In this document: piece by piece, positions 49,992 to 59,889 of the stretch
Position numbering within the stretch: the stretch's first letter is position 1
Layout: each line of letters starts with the position of its first letter
Source of the DNA: Aquanectria penicillioides
Lineage: Eukaryota; Ascomycota; Sordariomycetes; Hypocreales; Nectriaceae
NCBI GenBank assembly: GCA_003415625.1
Contig: PYIU01000003.1
Coordinates: 6,572,001 to 6,636,000, forward strand
Length of the DNA: 64,000 nt
Direction: 5' to 3'
Notes under the pieces: model-generated
Told to the model about the DNA's origin: nothing
The model's input: the letters and a program-made list of their open reading frames with translations, nothing else
The model's database searches: none
Position numbers and translations under genes: made by a program

Positions 49992-52887
49992 ATGAGCCAC
50001 TACATTCCGGGTCATTTCTTGGATGACGTGTACGACTGTGAGAGCCACTCTGAGAGCGACCCTGAGGAAGAAGGCTGGCGCCAGCAGCTTCTCCATGCCC
50101 TCAACGAAATCAAGGCTGTAGGCAATATCGCAGCCTTCAATCATTATTCCAAGTTCACGAACCCCGGCCTAAAGATTGAAGGACATCCGGCTATTCCACT
50201 GCCCCTTACCGAGCAGCATGCCGAGGCTATCAAAAGCGTGTGCCGACAGGCCCCTTTTGGTCGAGGTGACGAGACCGTAGTTGACACCGCGGTGCGCAAG
50301 ACATGGGAGCTGGATACGAGCCAATTCCAACTAGAAAACCCTGCATGGGATCGATTTCTCAATGAGATGCTCCAGGATGCAGGCAAAAACCTCGGTCTTG
50401 AAAACATCACTGCCAAACCGTACAAGCTGCTACTCTACGAGCCCGGATCCTTTTTCAAGCGCCACAAGGACTCGGAGAAAGAGGCAGGAATGGTTGCGAC
50501 GCTCGTTGTTTGTCTTCCGTCAGAACACGAGGGTGCAGATGTTCATCTGTCTTTTGGACCACGGAAAACTACCTACTCAACGGCTCTAACCTCCCGCTTT
50601 GACATTTCATCCATTGCCTGGTTCTCCGATGTTTCGCACGAAGTAACTAAGCTTACTTCTGGCTATCGACTTGTGCTCACATACAAGGTCTTCAGCCCCA
50701 GCGATTTGTCTGCCGCGCAAGCCAGTGCGCAGAACGTGAACCTCAAGCGTCTTTTGAGGCTCTGGCTAAAGGAACACTCCCATATTGAAAGACTGATGTA
50801 TCCTTTGGAACACCAGTACACCAAAACAAGCCTGTGTTTGAATAACATGAAAGGGCGTGACCGGGCGGTCTGCATGGCCTTGCATTCGGTGTGCTCTGAG
50901 GCCGGCTTCTACATGATGCTGGCACATCTGACTCACTCCAAAGATGCAGAGGCAGGCTATGGCTACGATGATGAAGGCGAAGAGCCGACCACGACGCTGG
51001 ATGACCTCTTTTCCCTTGATGGAAACAAATTGGCTTCTAACATTGATGTTGAAGTGAAAGAGGGCCTGGGCCTTCAGTTCAACATGGGGGATCAGGACTC
51101 CGAGTCGGAGGGCGAGTTCACCGGCAACGAGTCTGCCCCAGCCAGATTCCGATACCACGATACGGTAGTCGTTCTTGTGCCGAAGAGTTACATCACAATG
51201 TACATGAAGCATAAATCAGGTTACAACTGGGAAGCGATCGACGACAAGCCCAACGCCCTATTGAAGCTGGTCTCTGACGACCTCGAAAGGTTGCGTGGCG
51301 ACAAGTATACGCAGCCGGCTGCCATCTACGCAATGAGTGTAGGACTCAAGTCCAACAACAAGCTGAATGTGGAAACAGTATCTATGATTGCGACCTGGGC
51401 GCTGGACTTGAACCATCAACAATTGTGGAACGAATGCCTCCATGCCAGCATTCCCACGCAGCACTATCAGCTCGCTGTTTGTAGGGCCCTCATACAATTC
51501 TTGAGCAACAGGGAAGGGGAAATTGATTGGCAGGTTTGGTACGTCTCGCCACCCCATGGCAAGTTGTCTGAGTGGCTAAACTAACTTGAGTGATTTTTGT
51601 TTTCAAGGCTCAAGGTCTTCACAAGCTGCCTGGGAGCCAGTGGAGTCCAGTCCCTTGCGGAAAAGTTTCGCGCAAATATGACATCTGGGCCGATGCTGGA
51701 CTCGTTCAACGCATGGGCTCACAAGGTCATCGAAGACAAGGTCAAGTCCCAGGGCCTATGGACTGAGGAAGATGAACGCTTCGTTTTTACTTGGATCAAA
51801 TCTTCCTTCAATGGCCCCGAGTGGATCTTGGAAACGTAAGTGCACAGTGTGTATTCAAAATCGATGCGTCACAGCAATCCTCCTAGGAGGATGCTCCGTT
51901 ACGTGACATCCGGTGGATGATGAAGCTAACAAGTAGTGATAGGTTGCTGCCCATTGTAGCCTCAAATGGGACTCCCGGGTTCCTTTTCAAACTCCTTCAC
52001 TCTATTTCTGTCCATAGAAACAATTCATGGATAAAAAACGTCAAGGACATGTATCAATGTGTTATAAAGCATGCCGGTTCCAAGTTTGATCTCAACCGTG
52101 ACAGCTTTGCATGTGTTTTACTGAGGTCGGACTTACAATCTGCTTGTCAACTCTTCCTTAGATTTTTCGAAGAAAGCCATATAAACGGCGCCGGGGATGA
52201 AGTTCTTGTGGTGTTTGACAACTCCTGTGCAACTTTGGCGACCGCAACACCGCCATGGACATCAAATGTCCAGGGCCATCTGTTTTCAGAGGTCTTTTTG
52301 CAAAATTTGGTCAAGATACTTCAGAAATACAACTGCCAATGTACCCCAGCGATCCAAGGATTCTTGGAAACGGCCCTGCGTGGTGTCATTCATGCTCCGA
52401 TAGCACCGCAACTTCGCCCAACCCGACTGGTTGGCTGGGCTCACAGGCCCGCGGATGCGGTTCTGTGAGCTGCCAAGACTGCGTCCTCATGGATGCTTTC
52501 GTCACTTCCCAGGAAACTGAGTGGCGGTTTGCAGCAAGCCAAAAGCGCCGATCACACTTGGAGTTCCAGCTTCCGGGCCACTTGTACAGGTGCAACACGC
52601 TACGCCTCGGTTCTCCGCATACGCTTCATGTGACAAAGCAGGGACAAGGGCTCGAATACAAAGACGACGTTCGCAAGTTCCAGTCGTCTGTGCAAAAGGT
52701 GGAGCGGGATGTAGCACCGATGAGGGTGGACTACCTCAAGAAGGTTTTGGGCGAAGAAAAGTATCGGGAGTTGCTTTTGCTCAAGAGGTCCGGAGATGAG
52801 GATATTTGGGGGGTTATTCCTGGGCTCAAGAGGCAAGCAGAGGCAGATGCTCAAGTGTTTCGGCGTCCCAGGTTTTTTGCTTATTGA
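49992..52887 (+). CDS. 2OG-Fe(II) oxygenase-like protein (one probable frame break)
   Basis: Large predicted protein of about 906 residues. Exons are 49992-51538, 51608-51835 and 51943-52887; introns are 69 and 107 nt. The N-terminal region has a prolyl-4-hydroxylase-type 2-oxoglutarate/iron dioxygenase fold signature: KLLLYEPGSFFKRHKDSEK with His158 and Asp160, then WFSDVSHEVTKLTSGYRLVL with His216 and Arg226, the expected HxD...H iron triad and 2OG-binding Arg. The C-terminal 600 residues are an uncharacterised fungal extension; RGCGSVSCQDCVLMDAFV has a Cys pattern that may bind metal. The frame changes near 52415-52424: PIAPQLRP must continue as NPTGWLGSQARGCGSVSCQD, which needs one extra base in a short C-run (CCC at 52417-52419 or 52422-52424). 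The substrate is unknown. It is not a plant-type ACC oxidase by architecture. Confidence 0.8.
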
Positions 52888-53149
52888 GACACTCCGACTC
52901 ATAATGGGTGGATTGCCTTGCATAAGCAAGCAGTGAGAAAACACCGAATAGGGCATGGATAAACGAATAGACGGCGTTGAGGAACTGAAGATACTGAAAG
53001 AACACTGGAAGTCGAGAAATGTAATAAAAAGTCTGGTATTTTTTTTTGTATCCAACTCCTGACAATGCATGAAACCCGCTATGATGTTACCCAACTCCAA
53101 AAAGATCTTGTTGGGGCTGACCCAAATAAACTCTAGATGCTCTTGCACT
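52888..53149. other. Convergent 3' region
   Basis: 262 bp between the stop codons of the oxygenase-like gene (+) and siroheme synthase (-). It contains a T-run at 53040-53047 but no gene. The 3' UTRs probably overlap or abut here. Confidence 0.5.
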
Positions 53150-54940
53150 TTATTCACGCAGCTTCTCCAAGCCGACGGTAAAGTCTTCCAACTCAATTCC
53201 TCGAAACCCTTCCTCGACGGACCAGGCACGACCCTTCTCCCTTGTATGAAGAAATTCGCAGGCCCTGCCTACGACTAGCAAGCCCGGTGGCCGGCTACCC
53301 TCGGTCTCGATGGCTTCGGCAACGTGCTCAAGTGTCGTTCGAATAACTCGCTGGTCAGGGCAGCTGGCTCGCTCAATGACCGCGCAAGGAGTGTTGCGAG
53401 GCCATAGAGTGCGTTTGAGCTCGCCAGTCAGTGGTGATACTAACTCCGGTGACGGGGGAGGGGGCGGCTGAGATGTTACGGCCTCCTCGTTGGCTGGGGC
53501 CAGGGGCTCCAGTTCGATAGGTGTTGTGAGTTCACGGACAAGGCCGACAATACGGTGAAGGGCCATGAGGAAGACGACAGTGCGGCTAGGCACGTATTCG
53601 GGAGGAGTAGGTGCCTTGCCCTTCTTGCCGGTGCCAGTGCAGATGAGGACTTGGTCCGCAACATCACGCTGCGTAGGAGGAATGGCAGCGAAGAGAGGTG
53701 CGCTCAGAGCACTGGTAATACCTGGTAGGACAGAAACACGGCTGCCGAGGCCCTGTTCACGGAAGTAGGCGACCTCCTCACCACCGCGGCCGTAGATGAA
53801 AGGGTCGCCCTGCTTAAGACGGAGGACCGTCTTTCCTTCACGAACGCCTGCGAGAGCCATCTCAAGCAGCTCCTCTTGGGCACGTTCAGCATTTCCGGGG
53901 AACTTGCGGGCAATCTGAACGGTAGTTCGGCGAGGAATGAGCTCAAGCACTCCAGCTGGGACAAGCTTATCAGCGAGGATGAGATCAGCCGACTTGATAG
54001 CCTTGTGCGTGGCTTGAGTGAGGAGATCCGGGTGACCAGGGCCACTACCAGCAAGAATGAGGCTGCCGATTCGCTTCTCCGCGGAATCGCTTCGCTTCAC
54101 ATCTGGGCCCGTGGTACCGGGGTACGACTTGAGAATTGCCTCCACGTCCTCGTCGGAGATGGCAGCAAGACGCTTCAGTGGCCAATATTCGCAAATCTGG
54201 CCCAGCCAGCGAATTCGTCGGTTCTTGGCATCCTCGTCGGTGACAAGGCGGTTAAACTGAGCGGATTGGTCCACCGAATCCTCTAGCGATGACTCGTCCT
54301 GGGTCAGGCAGTCCTCCTCGTGGATTCGTCGACGAACGTCGCCGAGTCTCGCACAAGCAGGGCCAAGGTTAGATGGGAGTGAAGCCGCGATTTCGCGGCG
54401 GATGCGCGAGGCAAGCTTGCAGCCTCGGCCGTTTGTGGTGACGCCGATCTGGAGAGGGCCATCGACGTGGGTGGAGAGCAGAGAAAATGTACCCAGCTGG
54501 GGAGCGTCAACAACGTTGACGGGGATGCGCTTGCGCTTGCAAAGATCGGAGATGTGCTGGCCTGAGATGAAAGCGTCAGTATGAGTGGCTTCTGTGCGTC
54601 TCGCAAGTTCCTTTCGTAACATACTTATGGGATCGCGGGGCCCAGAGGTAACAAAGACGGCATCAACGACGCCATCGACCTCTTCGCGACCAAGTTGGAG
54701 TAGATCGGAATCCTCAAATGCCTTCTGGTGCCATTGTACCTTGCCCTCGTCGATTCGTTTCTGAAGGCTGTAGTGAAGCTCGGAGTCCTCGGGGGCGATG
54801 AGAATCGGGCGCGCGCCGGCGTTGAGAGACTGGCCGCAGCGGGTAGCAGCAAGAGGGTTTGTTCCGATGACCAGGTGGACGTTGCCTCTGCAATTCAGGG
54901 AGGCGAGCAGCGAAATGGGTGATGAAGATTCGGTCGCCAT
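53150..54940 (-). CDS. MET1: Siroheme synthase / uroporphyrinogen-III C-methyltransferase
   Basis: Makes siroheme, the cofactor of sulfite and nitrite reductases. Fused architecture: the N-terminal Met8/CysG-like NAD-binding domain (about residues 20-125) and dimerisation segment (VNVVDAPQLGTFSLLSTHVD, LQIGVTTNGRGCKLASRIRR) oxidise precorrin-2. The C-terminal SUMT domain methylates uroporphyrinogen III, with ILAGSGPGHPDLLTQAT (near 274), LRLKQGDPFIYGRGGEEV (near 352) and LPGITSALSAPLFAAIPPTQRD. A 63-nt intron is likely at 54562-54624 (GTATGT donor, CTGAC branch, CTCAG acceptor); it removes 21 unconserved residues and joins PRDPI to SQHISDLC, giving 575 residues. Because 63 is a multiple of three and has no stop, the unspliced frame is also open. 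It is read away from the GATA-rich upstream region at 55698-55757. No defects are seen. Confidence 0.93.
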   Translation of the reverse strand: MATESSSPISLLASLNCRGNVHLVIGTNPLAATRCGQSLNAGARPILIAPEDSELHYSLQKRIDEGKVQWHQKAFEDSDLLQLGREEVDGVVDAVFVTSGPRDPISMLRKELARRTEATHTDAFISGQHISDLCKRKRIPVNVVDAPQLGTFSLLSTHVDGPLQIGVTTNGRGCKLASRIRREIAASLPSNLGPACARLGDVRRRIHEEDCLTQDESSLEDSVDQSAQFNRLVTDEDAKNRRIRWLGQICEYWPLKRLAAISDEDVEAILKSYPGTTGPDVKRSDSAEKRIGSLILAGSGPGHPDLLTQATHKAIKSADLILADKLVPAGVLELIPRRTTVQIARKFPGNAERAQEELLEMALAGVREGKTVLRLKQGDPFIYGRGGEEVAYFREQGLGSRVSVLPGITSALSAPLFAAIPPTQRDVADQVLICTGTGKKGKAPTPPEYVPSRTVVFLMALHRIVGLVRELTTPIELEPLAPANEEAVTSQPPPPPSPELVSPLTGELKRTLWPRNTPCAVIERASCPDQRVIRTTLEHVAEAIETEGSRPPGLLVVGRACEFLHTREKGRAWSVEEGFRGIELEDFTVGLEKLRE

Positions 54941-55889
54941 GGCTCAAAATGTGTGGGTGTGTGGGAAAACAACTTTGTTCCCCTGTGATGCTCGATTATT
55001 TGGTTCTTCTTGTCCTCCCTGACTCGTGAAGTAGACCAGAACAGAGAGCCTTGGTCTCGAGTACTCAAAACAGAGTATTTAAACAGCAACAGCAACAGCA
55101 ACAACAACAACACACAGTAATCAATGGCATAAATTCGTTCCGCAAAAGATCTCCTCGCTCACGCTTCAGACTAAGTCGAGCAGCGAGACTCGCCGCTGGC
55201 TTATAAACGACGGCGCATTACCAAAAAAAACAATGGACCCTGGGCGCTGGGTCCGCCGCTGCAGCAGAAAAAATTCCCCACTCGCACATCATCTCAGACC
55301 AGACCCAGGCCCGGAGTCATCAGCGACACTCCCCCTCTCGCCTTTTCTAGCCCTCGCCCCCCAAAGATTCCCAAAAGATTCTCCTTCCTCATATTGGCCC
55401 AAGTTGACGCCATCCCGCCGTGTGGGGCTCGCAACCTCCCTATCAAGCCCTTCGGGCTGTCGGCGTCCCACCCACAAGCGGCACTCAGCGCTTCTCGCAG
55501 AACGCACCACCGACTTCCGCGGCACCGCAACCGGAGATGTGGAAATCGCAATGCCAATCGAGATAGGAGATGCAAAATCCTGGTGGCCACGCGGGCGTTT
55601 ATCGGCATTGATAACACTGCCGCCCCCAATGACGCCAACTGCTCCCCCACGTGACTTTTGGACATCAGAGAACCACTCCCTTACCCCCCCCGGTGTCCTT
55701 ATCATCTTATCAGCTTATCAGCCAATAGGCTTATCAGCTTATCAGTACCTAGATAAGTACCTGCCCCACTAGTAACCCAAGTCCCAAAAAAAAAAAAAAA
55801 ACAGACTCCACCTCCTTAGGTCCGAAAACCTCACGAAATGGCAAAAAAGAGAAAGCCTCGCATATGCTCGCAATCGTATTATAGGAACA
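54941..55889. other. Upstream region of siroheme synthase
   Basis: Contains an AACAGC/AACAAC repeat (about 55083-55113), a GC-rich middle part, the GATA/CCAAT cluster at 55698-55757 and an A17 run ending near 55801. A plus-strand open frame at 55233-55772 has unconserved Pro/Arg/Ser-rich sequence and I do not call it a gene. Confidence 0.5.
55698..55757. promoter_or_regulatory. Cluster of GATA sites around a CCAAT box
   Basis: Within 60 bp there are five CTTATC (GATAAG on minus) plus one GATAAG on plus, and a single CCAAT between the third and fourth. Read on the minus strand, four of the sites have the HGATAA form preferred by fungal GATA factors such as AreA/NIT2. The cluster lies about 760 bp upstream of the siroheme synthase start codon and about 130 bp from the tRNA-Lys. 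Nitrogen-responsive control of siroheme synthesis is a plausible reading, not shown. Confidence 0.6.
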
Positions 55890-55971
55890 GCCCGATGCGG
55901 GGGTCGAACCCGCAACCTTGAGATCGCGTACTCGTAAGAGTCTCACGCTCTACCGATTGAGCTAACCGGGC
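55890..55971 (-). tRNA. tRNA-Lys(CUU) with 10-nt intron
   Basis: All arms can be folded: acceptor GCCCGGT/ATCGGGC, D-arm GCTC...GAGC, anticodon stem TGAGA/TCTCA, and T-arm GCGGG TTCGACC CCCGC. The anticodon CTT (55936-55938, minus) sits in loop CTCTTAA. A 10-nt intron, CGAGTACGCG, interrupts the loop between positions 37 and 38 (55925-55934), the canonical eukaryotic site. It has no encoded CCA, as expected for a nuclear gene. Confidence 0.95.
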
Positions 55972-56366
55972 GTGGCTCTTAATTGTTGAAAATCGGAGCG
56001 AGCATATTCGCCTCATCAACTTACACGGGCCTGTGGGTATAGAAGAAAATTAATTTTGATCGGGCTGTGTGGGTGTGGTGGGTAGGATCCACCTTGGACG
56101 ATGCCCGACTTATACCATGGGCCCAAAAGTAATCGCCCTTGGCTTGAAATAATACGTAACGCCTTGGTGCTCGCCTCTGATTCCGAGTCCAATTGTTCTT
56201 CGGATGTTGATGGTGTTGAGATGTATCATGTTTTCTTTACTATGTTTCCAAGGTAAACGCCCCCCTTCTCCGTTGTGATGCTAGTACCTTTGCCCGTATC
56301 CCTTGAGCGTTTCCCCCTTTTCTTTTATACAATTGATATTTTACATCTGATAAATAATACACATCA
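55972..56366. other. Intergenic region between tRNA-Lys and RSM22
   Basis: About 395 bp containing the tRNA upstream region and the 3' UTR of RSM22. No further gene is seen. Confidence 0.5.
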
Positions 56367-58826
56367 TCATTTGCGTCGTTGTCGATCCTCGCGTTCGAGT
56401 TCAGCCTCGACCTCTTCATCCATCTGTTTTCCAATAAGGTGTTCTTCGGCTTCTTCGGCCTCCACCAGCTCCTTCAGCAGATCCTGCTTCCTGCTCTTCT
56501 TGCTCTTTGCTCGTCGCTCTCTGGGAGAATTCTTCTCGTCAGCTCGAATACCACCTGGTCCCATGGTAATCTCAACTCTTCTTGGCTTCCCTCCCTGTCC
56601 AGCTCGCTTGCCGCCATCATCTGCTCCCTTGCCAACACGGGCCTCACGGGCAACTCGTGTCTTGGCACCCAAGGCCCATAAATCTCCCCAACGAGACTTG
56701 CGGGCATCATGGTACGCCAACTTGCTGAAGCTCTTAGGTACAGTCCATCGTTCGAGTCTGCCTTCGGGGGTGCAAAGATCCAACGTGACGTGCCCCTTGC
56801 GCTTTAGGGGCCGCAGAACTGATCGTGGAAGGGTTTGCATGTCTGGCTTCTCCTCGACATTTTCGTATCCCTTGAAAGCTGCCTCTGTGGCCTCCTTGCC
56901 TGTCAAGGGACTCTTCTTTGGGGCACCTCGTCGAATAGCGACGTAGCTAAAGTCCACGTCGCCTTGGTTGTGCTGGCCCATGTCAAGCACTCTGCTGTAA
57001 AAGCCAGGGCGGACGAAGCGCTGGTTGAAGTAGCAAAAGTCCTTACGACCTCGACTCTTCCCAGGTGTTTGGTACATTGGGCACACGCCTTGGTTGGTGC
57101 AAGGTGCAACAACATGACCAGGCTCACGCTCACGCTCGTAGGCTGGGTTGAAGTTCTCGGGGTCGAGCTCAGGCTGTCCAGACTGTGGCAGGAGAAATTG
57201 CTTGAGAATGGTGTCTCGAACATGGGCGACAGCCTCAAAGCCTCGCGGGTGGGCCTTCTCAACAACGATGAGGATTCCGCCATTCTTGTTCAGCAGGCTC
57301 CAAAGGTTGTTAAGAATTGCTTGTCGGTAATGGTCTTGTTGCTCCTGGAGAAAGAGGTGCGACGCGATAACAACATCGTAGCTCTTTCGTGGTTGCGGTT
57401 TGTCTCCAGCGTCAAGGTGCCCACCACGCATCTCTCCAGAGTGTTCGTAGTCTGGAAGCCTCGGCAGGAACGTAGTATTGTCTAGGAAGCTCTTGAGACG
57501 ATTTCGTAGCCTGTCAGATCCTACCACGACAGTTCGCTTGCCTGGAGGTTCGGAGCCCTTGGCTTCGCCCTGCTCCTTCAGGAGATCCCACTCGGCTTGG
57601 ACAATCTCCTGCCAAGCGACCAGGCCAGCACCACCCGAGCCAGCATCCAGCACGCTGAGGCCACCGGATTTCAGTTTAGACTGCAGCCAGTCACTCCCGA
57701 CACGCTTCCGAATTTCTTTCAAAATAGACATCGTAGAGGCGTATGCCGGGGGTAGAAATCCAGCCAAGAAGGCGTCTGCTTCAATCTCGGTCATGTGCTT
57801 TTGATCTGCCGGAAGACCCACTCCTTTCATTGGTCCTGTCTTGTTCCAAGAGGGCGTTGCTGGCGAATTGGGTAAGCCAGCTCCTCCAAATGCGACTTCA
57901 GCTGCTTTCTTGACATGATCCATGTGTGTTCGGTCAAGAAGGTCACGAATCGGGGTGATCAGCTGCTCTCGTGGGAGAACAAGCTCGACCAGGTCATCGT
58001 AGAAGCGGCCCTCAACGGAGAGTGGATGAAATCGGCGAGTATCTGAGAGCTCTCTCTGGCCATAGTCCTCCTCCTCGGGCCAGGAACTGAACTCCTCCTC
58101 CATCTTCTCTTGCACTTCCTCCTCCTTAGCTGCAGCTTCGTACTCTGCTTCACGCTGCTTCCTTTGGCTCTCCTCGAAGTCCTGGGCAAGTTTTTGCATG
58201 GCGTCATATTCTCGCTGATTTCTTGCGACCAGATCAATGTATCCAGGAGACCGAATATCGAGCGCATCTATGCCAGCTTCGCCTAGCTGTTCTTCGGGGC
58301 CTATCTCGCCGTCCCCCTCCTCACGCGGAATCTGGTACTGGATCTCTTCAAATTCGCCGCCCTCCAGCTGACGAAGTATAGTTCCCTCATTGTCCGGTCG
58401 CGGGGCTTGTGGTCCCATGTCGGCATGGGTGTCGATGCCAACATCCTCGGGTGTGGTCTCTCTCAACGGCGGGCCGTAGAGTCGTTCGTACAGCGCATAT
58501 TCCTCCTCATTGAGATAATCCTTCGGTAGAGTATCTCGAAATCTCTGTTTGGCCTCTCGAACAACCTTTTCGACTTCCTCGGGCGATGTGCGCGGGGCGG
58601 GCACAGACGTGGCCGGCTCTTGTCGCAAACATCTTGAAGTCGAAAAAGCTTGTGTACTTGCTCGGCCCTTATTGGTTTGGACGATTCGGGAGGGAGAAAG
58701 GGAGTGCGATCGCAGCAATGTGGGATTAGGACTTGAGATTCGAGTGCATATTAATGAATAAGACAAATTGCGCCCAGGGCAGGCATTCCGGATGCCTCGT
58801 GCCGACAGCATTGTGGTATTGTACAA
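56367..58826 (-). CDS. RSM22: Mitochondrial small-subunit protein Rsm22 (methyltransferase-like)
   Basis: Assembly factor or component of the mitochondrial ribosomal small subunit, in the Rsm22/METTL17 family (PF09243). Intronless, 819 residues. The N-terminus is Arg/Ser-rich without acidic residues for about the first 60 residues (SYSLICTRISSPNPTLLRSH), as in a mitochondrial targeting sequence. A long acidic/charged linker follows (150-260, coiled-coil-like AEYEAAAKEEEVQEKMEEEF). The methyltransferase-like core has LSVLDAGSGGAGLVAWQ (390-406) and SYDVVIASHLFLQ. Downstream Cys residues at 576, 582 and 598, in CTNQGVCPMYQ and GRKDFCYFNQRFVRPGF, fit the family's metal or Fe-S cluster site. The C-terminus is a Lys/Arg/Glu-rich tail (RRAKSKKSRKQDLLKELVEA). 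The first ATG is used; a second lies five codons later. No defects are seen. Confidence 0.92.
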   Translation of the reverse strand: MYNTTMLSARGIRNACPGRNLSYSLICTRISSPNPTLLRSHSLSPSRIVQTNKGRASTQAFSTSRCLRQEPATSVPAPRTSPEEVEKVVREAKQRFRDTLPKDYLNEEEYALYERLYGPPLRETTPEDVGIDTHADMGPQAPRPDNEGTILRQLEGGEFEEIQYQIPREEGDGEIGPEEQLGEAGIDALDIRSPGYIDLVARNQREYDAMQKLAQDFEESQRKQREAEYEAAAKEEEVQEKMEEEFSSWPEEEDYGQRELSDTRRFHPLSVEGRFYDDLVELVLPREQLITPIRDLLDRTHMDHVKKAAEVAFGGAGLPNSPATPSWNKTGPMKGVGLPADQKHMTEIEADAFLAGFLPPAYASTMSILKEIRKRVGSDWLQSKLKSGGLSVLDAGSGGAGLVAWQEIVQAEWDLLKEQGEAKGSEPPGKRTVVVGSDRLRNRLKSFLDNTTFLPRLPDYEHSGEMRGGHLDAGDKPQPRKSYDVVIASHLFLQEQQDHYRQAILNNLWSLLNKNGGILIVVEKAHPRGFEAVAHVRDTILKQFLLPQSGQPELDPENFNPAYEREREPGHVVAPCTNQGVCPMYQTPGKSRGRKDFCYFNQRFVRPGFYSRVLDMGQHNQGDVDFSYVAIRRGAPKKSPLTGKEATEAAFKGYENVEEKPDMQTLPRSVLRPLKRKGHVTLDLCTPEGRLERWTVPKSFSKLAYHDARKSRWGDLWALGAKTRVAREARVGKGADDGGKRAGQGGKPRRVEITMGPGGIRADEKNSPRERRAKSKKSRKQDLLKELVEAEEAEEHLIGKQMDEEVEAELEREDRQRRK

Positions 58827-59128
58827 GTGTTTTTGTAGTTGGCGGGTTCAAGAGGGAGCTCTCACCTCTTGAACTTTTTTTGACCATCTATCCATGCTGT
58901 CGCGGTGTCACGTGATAACTTTCCAGAACATTTACAACCTTGCCATTGAACAAGCGCATTCAGCATAAGGTCGCATTGCATCGTAGACAAAGTTAGAATA
59001 TCGTAAGATGGCATGTTGATAATTTTACATGTAAGTAGACGCCAGAATTGAATGCCCACAAATCTTCCAAACAATCAAAATGGAACCCTCAACGCCATTG
59101 CAAAACACCTGGAGGAGCGTCCTCCCTC
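58827..59128. other. Intergenic region
   Basis: 302 bp between the RSM22 start and the thioredoxin stop, both on minus. It is the presumed RSM22 promoter. I see no distinctive motif. Confidence 0.5.
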
Positions 59129-59889
59129 TCATTCAGCACCCAAATCGGCTAGCGTCTTGAACCCAGGTCGTGCTGGTCCCTTTTTGGCCCCAAGCTTCCC
59201 ACCAGCCATGTGAGTTGGCTGTACGGGTCGCTTGACATTGAACATTGAATTCTCGGCGGCCTTGTATGGGTCAAACTAGCCTCCAATTAGTATCGCGCTC
59301 CTACCCCTACTCCTCTATCGCACGTACCGAAAACAAGGACACCAGATACAGTCCTACGAAGACAACCAAGGCGTTGAGTAGCCCACTGAAGTTGAACGAA
59401 GGGAGGGACAGCGCCGACTGTCGAGGGGCACCCTGTTTAGGAGCACCCTCGCCGCCGAGCTTGCGACCAGGGGTGCCAAAGGCAGCGCCCGGCTTACCCG
59501 AATCGCCGAGCTTGATGGCGTTGAGAATAGCCTGGCTCAGGGCAGGGGGGTTTGCGCCCTTGATAGTCTCGATGCAGTTGCCGCCATGGAAGATCTTGAA
59601 GGTGGGCATGGCGGAAACGCTGTTGGAGCGGGCGATGGCGGATTGTGTGTCGACATTGACCTTGACGAAGGCGACCTTCTTGGGGCGGGAGTATTCGTTT
59701 GCGAGCTTCTCGAAGTGCGGGGCGATCATCTTGCAAGGACCGCACCAGTCCGCGTAGACTATCAAACCGTTGTTAGTTGCGCCGAGTCACGGAGATAGGG
59801 AGGGCTTTAACTGTACAGTCGGCAATAACGACATTGGTGCCGGAGAGGAGGCTCTGCCACTCCGAGGTGGAACCGACGTTGATGCTCAT
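59129..59889 (-). CDS. Thioredoxin-domain protein with C-terminal membrane anchor
   Basis: 216 residues in three exons on minus: 59889-59817, 59758-59328 and 59275-59129; introns are 58 and 52 nt. The thioredoxin fold is at the N-terminus: [40 protein letters not shown] with the redox-active Cys30 and Cys33, VNVDTQSAIARSNSVSAMPT with the cis-Pro, and FKIFHGGNCIETIKGANPP. A Gly/Pro/Ser-rich linker follows, then a hydrophobic segment GLLNALVVFVGLYLVSLFS (about 150-168) that looks like one transmembrane helix. A short basic tail FDPYKAAENSMFNVKRPVQP comes next, ending LADLGAE. There is no N-terminal signal peptide, so a tail-anchored type with the thioredoxin domain facing the cytosol is likely (inference). 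The exon 1 junction forms the conserved [11 protein letters not shown] only when spliced, which supports the model. Confidence 0.9.

Noticed and set aside
55233..55772. 179-codon plus-strand frame upstream of the tRNA
   Set aside because: Unconserved Pro/Arg/Ser-rich sequence; its end runs through the GATA cluster, giving a repetitive peptide.
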